From a virus, in IMG/VR virus record IMGVR_UViG_3300032049_000001, positions 1 to 26,519 of that record: 26,519 nt of DNA; one strand, 5' to 3'. The first letter of the stretch is position 1; the number at the start of each line of letters is the position of its first letter. Position numbers and translations under genes: made by a program. The notes beneath the pieces are model-generated. The model saw only the letters and a program-made list of their open reading frames with translations, ran no database searches and was not told the origin of the DNA. Shown in pieces: positions 22,175-26,519 of the stretch.

Positions 22175-23975
22175 AGACGAGCTTGAAGACGAGGACAAGG
22201 ACGAAAACAAAGTTACTGCGCAAGACGAAGAGTCGCAGCCAGAGACTGAGGAAACACAGCCAGCGACTGACGATGTCGCATCAGAGCTAAGGAAAATTCA
22301 GATCGTTGCGTACACCGGTGGTACGATGACGGTCGAAGGTTGGCCACTACCGGTCGTAGTTGATCTCGACGGTCTCGAGATTCCGACCAACTCACTCCCG
22401 ATCCGCTACGCACATGATGAGTATGCCGGTATCGGGCACACAACGAATATCGCGATCGAGGGTAACGAGATCGTTGCAGACGCTGTGGTCTCGCGCGACA
22501 CCGAGTACTCGCGCGACTTTCTCTCGTCGATCGAGAACGGCTTTCCGTGGAAGGCCTCGATCGGCCTCGAGGTCGTCGAGTATCGCGAGATTCCCGACGG
22601 CGCGGAAGTCGAAGTGAATGGCCGTTCGTTTACGGGTCCGCTCTACGTAGTCGATCTCGCCGTGCTGCGCGAAATTTCGATCGTTGATGTTCCTGCAGAC
22701 ATCGGCACGTCAGTCGTGGCCGCGAAAGCCGCTCGGAGGGTTGAAATCGTGAAGCGAATTCTCGGTAAGTATCCGCACCTCGCGGAACGTGCGATCCAAG
22801 AAAACTGGTCCACGAAAAAGTGTCAGCTCGCTGCCATTCGAGCGAGTCGGCCGAGCAGTCGAGTTGTGCATGCGTTCGATGCCAGCGTGGACACGACTGA
22901 GGTTCTTACCGCCGCGATCATGCTCCGCGCCGGCGGTTCGGTCGCGAAGAGCGTCGAGAAGAAGTTCGCGCCGCGGATCGTCGATGCCGCGTCGAAGTAT
23001 CGCAACCTCGGTTTGCTGCAGCTTGCGCGCGAGTGTTTACGACTCGAAGGCCATCGTGTCGATCCGTACTCTTCACCGATGGATGTGATTCGCGCGGCGT
23101 TCAGCGTGCGATCGTTTCCGAATCTCTTACGCGAGTCGGCGTATCGAATTCTCGTTTCGACTTACGAGACGATGCCACCAACGTGTCTGCGAATCTCGCG
23201 TATTGTAGAAACTACAAATTTTATGCCACATACACTTGCTCGACTCAACGCATTCGCGCAATTTGAACGTGTACCACCGAGCGGTTCGATCGCGCAGGAG
23301 CGTATCGGCGATACCGGTTGGCAAGTGAAAGTCGATACATATGGACGGCTGTTCACGATCACGCATCAGGACGTTATCAACGACGATCTCGGTGCGTTCC
23401 TCGCAATTCCGCAGGAAGCTGCGCGTGGTGCGATCATCGCGCTCGAGAATCTCTTCTGGAGCACGGTCGTTGCGAACCCCGGTGGTTTCTTCAGCACCGC
23501 GAACGCGAACGTCGTGACGAGTGCGCCGCTCACGATTCCGAATCTCGATCGCGCTGTCGAGCGAATGCTCGCGCAGACAGACCAATTCGGTCAACCGGTC
23601 TTCGTGAAACCGAGTTTCCTCGTAGTGCCCGTGGGTCTAAAAGCGACTGCCGAGAATCTCTTTACCGGTGTGCGTGTCGTGATTGCGGGCGGTAGCGCTG
23701 AACGCACGTTACCGGAAACGAACGCCTACGCCGGGCAATTCGAGCCGGTCGTTACGCAGTACTTACCCACGAACGGTGCCAATTCAACATGGTACTTGGT
23801 TGCTGATCCAGCAACAACACCAGCATTTGCAGTCGCGTTTCTGCGTGGTCAGGAGACGCCGATTATCGAGGAAGTGCAACCGAGTCCGCAGTTCCTCGGT
23901 TACTCGGTACGCGCCTACTGGCACTTCGGTGTCGCTTTACTCGATCATCGAGCTGCAGTGCGTGCAACAGCGTAA
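22104..23975 (+). CDS. Prohead protease / major capsid protein fusion
   Basis: The 623-aa product has an acidic disordered start (residues 1-60) and then a protease domain of the HK97 U35 type (65-215). Candidate catalytic residues are His104 in 'PIRYAHDEY' and Ser152 in 'WKASIGLEV', and the closing motif is 'LREISIVDVPAD'. A helical link (215-330) may act as scaffold. The capsid domain (330-623) resembles Mu gpT-like major head proteins ('VDTYGRLFTITHQDVINDDL', 'PSFLVVPVGLKATAENLF', 'WHFGVALLDHRAAV'). A single polyprotein thus supplies protease, possible scaffold and shell, and must self-cleave during maturation. No separate capsid or scaffold gene is present. Confidence 0.9.
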   Translation: MPKTTKKFLRIRAKARIRAQENPEDELEDEDKDENKVTAQDEESQPETEETQPATDDVASELRKIQIVAYTGGTMTVEGWPLPVVVDLDGLEIPTNSLPIRYAHDEYAGIGHTTNIAIEGNEIVADAVVSRDTEYSRDFLSSIENGFPWKASIGLEVVEYREIPDGAEVEVNGRSFTGPLYVVDLAVLREISIVDVPADIGTSVVAAKAARRVEIVKRILGKYPHLAERAIQENWSTKKCQLAAIRASRPSSRVVHAFDASVDTTEVLTAAIMLRAGGSVAKSVEKKFAPRIVDAASKYRNLGLLQLARECLRLEGHRVDPYSSPMDVIRAAFSVRSFPNLLRESAYRILVSTYETMPPTCLRISRIVETTNFMPHTLARLNAFAQFERVPPSGSIAQERIGDTGWQVKVDTYGRLFTITHQDVINDDLGAFLAIPQEAARGAIIALENLFWSTVVANPGGFFSTANANVVTSAPLTIPNLDRAVERMLAQTDQFGQPVFVKPSFLVVPVGLKATAENLFTGVRVVIAGGSAERTLPETNAYAGQFEPVVTQYLPTNGANSTWYLVADPATTPAFAVAFLRGQETPIIEEVQPSPQFLGYSVRAYWHFGVALLDHRAAVRATA

Positions 23976-23990
23976 TGGTAATGAGAAACA

Positions 23991-24332
23991 ATGAACGCAG
24001 TCCTCAACGACTTTTTCGAGACACTACTTCGCAGTCGCGGCGTTCGACTTCGGTTGCCGAACGGTTCCGAGATCGACGCCGTAGTCGCGCGTCGCGATTC
24101 GCAGTCAGTGTCGCTCGGTGGTCAAGTCGCAGCTGACACAACGACGCAGTGCTTCGTTGTGCGCGCGAGCGACTTGCCCGCCGGATATTGGCCACGCGTC
24201 GCGGATGAAATCGTCAACGTCGCGACATCGCAGCGGTATATCGTTGTGCGCGCTATCGGTGGCGCGCACGCAACGACTTCGAGTGATCCCTATGGTTTCC
24301 TCGTTCGTGTGTGGACGAGATTAGCATCCTAA
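23991..24332 (+). CDS. Head completion / head-tail joining protein
   Basis: The 113-aa product follows the capsid gene by 15 bases. It is mostly beta ('VRLRLPNGSEIDAVVARRD', 'TQCFVVRASDLPAGYWPRV', 'DEIVNVATSQRYIVVRAIGG') and resembles the small gpFII-like joining proteins that bind under the portal. The pattern of 'DEIV' followed by 'RYIVVRA' is common in that group. The assignment rests mainly on size, beta content and gene order. Confidence 0.55.
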   Translation: MNAVLNDFFETLLRSRGVRLRLPNGSEIDAVVARRDSQSVSLGGQVAADTTTQCFVVRASDLPAGYWPRVADEIVNVATSQRYIVVRAIGGAHATTSSDPYGFLVRVWTRLAS

Positions 24333-24344
24333 CGGAGGTAAGCA

Positions 24345-24674
24345 ATGAACGTTGTTGTCAAGCATCACGATCTCGTAGTTCCGGTTACGTTTGGTTCCGA
24401 TATCCCTGCGGGTACAATCTTTTTTCTCGGCGAACTGCCCGCGGTTACGCTCGAATCGATGAGGTCCAACACGCAAGGTGGCGTCGCAGTCGGCGCCGTT
24501 ATCGAAGGTCCGCGCGAGACTGGTTCCGGTTGGACGCAAGGCACAGTCGTCTATTGGGACGCGGCGAACAGGCGTTTCACGACGACAGCGACCGGCAATA
24601 GGCGTATCGGCGTAGTAGTCGGTGGTGACGTTCCCGCATCCGCGACTCGCGTACTCGTGCTGATGGATCGATGA
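24345..24674 (+). CDS. DUF2190-like capsid cement / decoration protein
   Basis: The 109-aa product follows GGAGGT. The sequence 'VVPVTFGSDIPAGTIFFLGE' and 'NTQGGVAVGAVIEGP', with repeated short Gly-flanked strands and a C-terminal 'RIGVVVGGDVP', is the DUF2190 pattern. That family is linked to capsid-stabilising cement proteins such as lambda gpD-like trimers. It lies next to the capsid fusion gene, as expected for a decoration protein. Confidence 0.65.
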   Translation: MNVVVKHHDLVVPVTFGSDIPAGTIFFLGELPAVTLESMRSNTQGGVAVGAVIEGPRETGSGWTQGTVVYWDAANRRFTTTATGNRRIGVVVGGDVPASATRVLVLMDR

Positions 24675-25105
24675 TTGCGAACCTACTAGACGCTGTTGTC
24701 AATGTGCTCAACGAACCGCCGTTAGCTGCTTCGGTACCGGCAACGAAAACGTGGGCACACTATTGGGTGCTCGCACGCGAGACGCCCGACGTGTGCGTCG
24801 TCACGTTCGTTCGTTCCGAGCGCGAGCGACTTTCGCGATCGCGATTTCGATTCCTTCTCGACGTAGAGATTGTTCGCGCTCGGCCGTACGTGGACGCGTC
24901 GTCGATTGAGACTGTCGTGAACGACGTGCACTCGATCGCGTCGCGCATTACGAGTCAGGAAGTGCTCGAACGAGGTGACATCGCGTACGCATTCGAGTCG
25001 ATCTCGTTTTCCGATCCGCTTTACGAGATCGAGGAAGTATTCGACGAAAGTTCGTTCGTGCGCGCGAGTATAACTGCGCGCTACGCTGTGCTGGAGTCGT
25101 TGTAA
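24671..25105 (+). CDS. Tail completion / terminator-like protein
   Basis: The 144-aa product begins in an ATGA overlap with the previous gene. It alternates helices and strands: 'NLLDAVVNVLNEPPLAAS', then strands 'CVVTFVRSERERLSRSRFRF' with 'LLDVEIVRA', a helix 'IETVVNDVHSIASRI', and 'SSFVRASITARYAVLESL' at the end. This pattern is typical of gpU/gpZ-like proteins that cap the tail and join it to the head. The call relies on order and secondary structure, not on a diagnostic motif. Confidence 0.5.
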   Translation: MIANLLDAVVNVLNEPPLAASVPATKTWAHYWVLARETPDVCVVTFVRSERERLSRSRFRFLLDVEIVRARPYVDASSIETVVNDVHSIASRITSQEVLERGDIAYAFESISFSDPLYEIEEVFDESSFVRASITARYAVLESL

Positions 25106-25524
25106 TGCCATCGGAGTCGATCGTAAAAGTGAAACAACTCTTTCTCGACCGGCTAGCGGTTACGCGTTACTTCGATCGCAAGACGCTGCGCGTTTTCAAG
25201 CGGTTCGGAGCCTTCGTGCGACTAGTCGCGCAGCGAAGTATGCGTCGGCGTAAGACGCCGTCGCCACCGGACCAACCGCCGTCGGTGCGTAAAGGCCAGC
25301 TACGAAAGTTGATCTTCTTTTCGCTCGATGAGCGAAAGAAGAGCGTTGTCATCGGACCGACACTATTGCGTTCCGATTCGCCGGTGCCAGCGTTGCACGA
25401 GCACAGCGGCGTACGTCGATACGGTGCACGTGTCGCGAAGTATCCGAAGCGCGAGTACATGAAGCCCGCGTTTCGCGAAGGTTTGAAGAAACTGGCGCAG
25501 TTTTATAAGGAGGCGAAATCATGA
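25105..25524 (+). CDS. HK97 gp10-like / minor tail component
   Basis: The 139-aa basic product overlaps the previous stop by one base (TAATG). The sequence 'SVVIGPTLLRSDSPVPALHEHSG' followed by 'YPKREYMKPAFREGLKKL' matches the usual end of gp10/gpG-morphogenesis-type tail proteins (Gly-Pro strand, HEHSG, then a proline and a C-terminal helix). These act at the head-tail interface. The start region is a basic helical arm ('RVFKRFGAFVRLVAQRSMRR'). Confidence 0.6.
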   Translation: MPSESIVKVKQLFLDRLAVTRYFDRKTLRVFKRFGAFVRLVAQRSMRRRKTPSPPDQPPSVRKGQLRKLIFFSLDERKKSVVIGPTLLRSDSPVPALHEHSGVRRYGARVAKYPKREYMKPAFREGLKKLAQFYKEAKS

Positions 25525-25985
25525 GTCGAACAAGACTAGGGCACCTCGCGAAGCTCTACGTCGATAGCGCGAATAACTGGACCACGCCGACGTGGGTCGA
25601 GGTGCCGAATGTCAGTAACCTGACACTAAACCTCTCGCACGCGACCGCAGACGTGACAACGCGGGCGCATGCGGGTTGGCGAACGCAGGTCGCGACGCTG
25701 AAAGAGGCGACGATCGAGTTTGATATGCTCGATGTCGCAGGTGACCCGAGCGTCGCGCAAATTCGTCAAGCGTTTTTCGCACGCGGCCAGCTGCACGTTC
25801 TTTGTCTCAACGGTTCGCGCACCGAGGTCGGTTCGTGGGGCTTGAAGACGCTCGTCGAGGTGACGCGATTCAACCGCGCTGAGCAGATGGGTCAAGCGAT
25901 CGTAATCTCGGTTACGTTCGTGGTATCGCCGCTACTCGATGGCACCGTTTATCGCTATCCCGAGTACTTCGAGGTAACGTCCTGA
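25521..25985 (+). CDS. Major tail tube protein
   Basis: The 154-aa product starts in an ATGA overlap. It shows the tail tube sandwich: 'WVEVPNVSNLTLNLSHATAD', 'VTTRAHAGWRTQVATLKEAT', 'IEFDMLDVAGDPS' and 'AIVISVTFVVSPLLDG'. Homohexameric rings of this protein stack into the tail tube. Its position two genes before the tape measure, followed by the frameshifted chaperone, is the standard siphovirus order. Confidence 0.8.
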   Translation: MSRTRLGHLAKLYVDSANNWTTPTWVEVPNVSNLTLNLSHATADVTTRAHAGWRTQVATLKEATIEFDMLDVAGDPSVAQIRQAFFARGQLHVLCLNGSRTEVGSWGLKTLVEVTRFNRAEQMGQAIVISVTFVVSPLLDGTVYRYPEYFEVTS

Positions 25986-26005
25986 TCGCGTGAGGGTCGG
26001 TAGTT

Positions 26006-26506
26006 ATGCGACATCGATTTACGGACGAGCATGGCCGCGAGTACGAAGTTGCGCGGATCAGCTTCGCGCGGTACCACGATCTTCGTGATCACGGATTCGA
26101 TCTTGCGAAGTGGGCCTCGGAGGCGCTTGCACGCGTAGTGCAGCCAAGTACTGCGACCGACAACGCGCAGTCGCAACAATTCGACTACGAGGAGTTTGTG
26201 CGCATACTCGCCGACGGCGCCGTGTTCCGCGATCGCAAGACGGCAGAGGCGTTGCTGACAGTACTTTGTCGCGATTCGCTTTCGCGTCACGGTGTGACCG
26301 CGAACGAAGTTTTCGAGTCGCTCTACGGTCGATCGATTTGGGAAGCCGAGGTCGCGTTCATCTCGAGGATTCTCGATTTTTTCGAGGGCCATCCCATTAT
26401 GCGCGAGATTCTCGGCGCCGCGTTGAAGCTGCTGCTGTCGAAAGTCGAAGCGAGTACTGCGATATCGAGTCTTACGTCTGGCACTTCGCCGGCTACCTCG
26501 GCGTAG
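26006..26506 (+). CDS. Tail assembly chaperone, short form (gpG-like)
   Basis: The 166-aa product starts at ATG 26006 after GAGGGT. 'FTDEHGREYEVARISFARYHDLRD' leads into helices with a conserved 'EEFVRILADGAVFRDRKTAE' and 'FISRILDFFEGHPIMREIL', typical of gpG-like tail chaperones. At 26377-26383 the frame reads T TTT TTC, a canonical -1 slippery heptamer. Slipping there opens the frame that continues to window position 395 and gives a 260-aa GT form. Without slippage, translation stops at 26506. Small hairpins follow the slip site. The genome's linear ends fall inside this gene, so a tool that ignores circularity would miss the long form. Confidence 0.85.
   Translation: MRHRFTDEHGREYEVARISFARYHDLRDHGFDLAKWASEALARVVQPSTATDNAQSQQFDYEEFVRILADGAVFRDRKTAEALLTVLCRDSLSRHGVTANEVFESLYGRSIWEAEVAFISRILDFFEGHPIMREILGAALKLLLSKVEASTAISSLTSGTSPATSA
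26377..26383 (+). promoter_or_regulatory. -1 ribosomal frameshift site T TTT TTC
   Basis: In the chaperone frame the codons GAT TTT TTC give the X XXY YYZ heptamer. The -1 frame is open from 26383 across the genome junction to the stop at 393-395. A weak GGG/CCC hairpin lies two bases downstream and a bulged 7-bp hairpin about 17 bases downstream (window 9-26). Confidence 0.8.
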
Positions 26507-26519
26507 CGCCGTGGGACTT
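26393..26519. repeat. Exact 127-bp terminal direct repeat, right copy
   Basis: This is the second copy of the sequence at 1-127. It contains the 3' end of the short tail-chaperone frame (stop at 26504-26506) and the beginning of the -1 frame that continues at the left end of the window. Confidence 0.95.

Overview
The window is almost certainly one complete circular double-stranded DNA phage genome of 26,392 bp. Bases 1-127 are repeated exactly at 26393-26519, as expected when an assembler linearises a circular or circularly permuted molecule. All supported genes lie on the + strand, mostly with ATGA-type overlaps or short gaps. I see no integrase, tRNA, CRISPR array, transposon or canonical endolysin. 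The host is probably a planctomycete (Gemmata-like). This rests on remembered family likeness: BldC/HTH_17-type regulators with the GYR-PGS-D-R signature, a small 'ARKTGDELLESLARDWLAEQ' protein, and a tail protein ending in 'DYLWVKYR'. It was not checked by search.

Layout, taking the circle from the packaging genes. (1) 18508-26506 continuing to 395 is a lambda-ordered head and tail module: terminase large subunit, gpW-like connector, lambda-type portal, a protease/major-capsid fusion, a small head-completion protein, a DUF2190-like capsid cement protein, two tail-completion/gp10-like proteins, the tail tube, and a gpG/GT-type tail chaperone pair. The chaperone pair is joined by a -1 slippery site (T TTT TTC, 26377-26383), and its long form crosses the window ends. 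(2) 347-5729 holds a 556-aa tape measure protein, two tail-tip/receptor proteins, and a glycosyltransferase-methyltransferase fusion. (3) 5829-14876 is the nucleic-acid module: Sak4-like ATPase, DUF669 partner, RusA resolvase, prim-pol/helicase fusion, a structured non-coding block ending in a terminator, a DnaN-like sliding clamp, two related HTH regulators (one fused to a degenerate receiver domain), an orphan DNA methyltransferase, a second possible clamp-like protein, and thyX. The thyX gene carries an in-frame array of 45-bp repeats. (4) 14877-17631 has a palindrome- and AT-rich control region, a good sigma70-type promoter, and a run of small unknown genes that includes a paralogous pair. 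(5) 17419-18518 encodes a one-helix membrane protein and a membrane-anchored trypsin-like protease, which together are a candidate lysis or envelope module.

The virus looks like a small siphovirus whose replication combines a prim-pol with a bacterial-type clamp and Sak4/RusA recombination functions. The points most worth following up are the TGACA-N6-TGTCA array inside thyX, the two-state hairpin over the ribosome-binding site of the HTH-receiver gene, the structured block at 9580-9775, the protease in a genome without an endolysin, the clamp(s) without a recognisable loader, and the tail-linked glycosyltransferase-methyltransferase.
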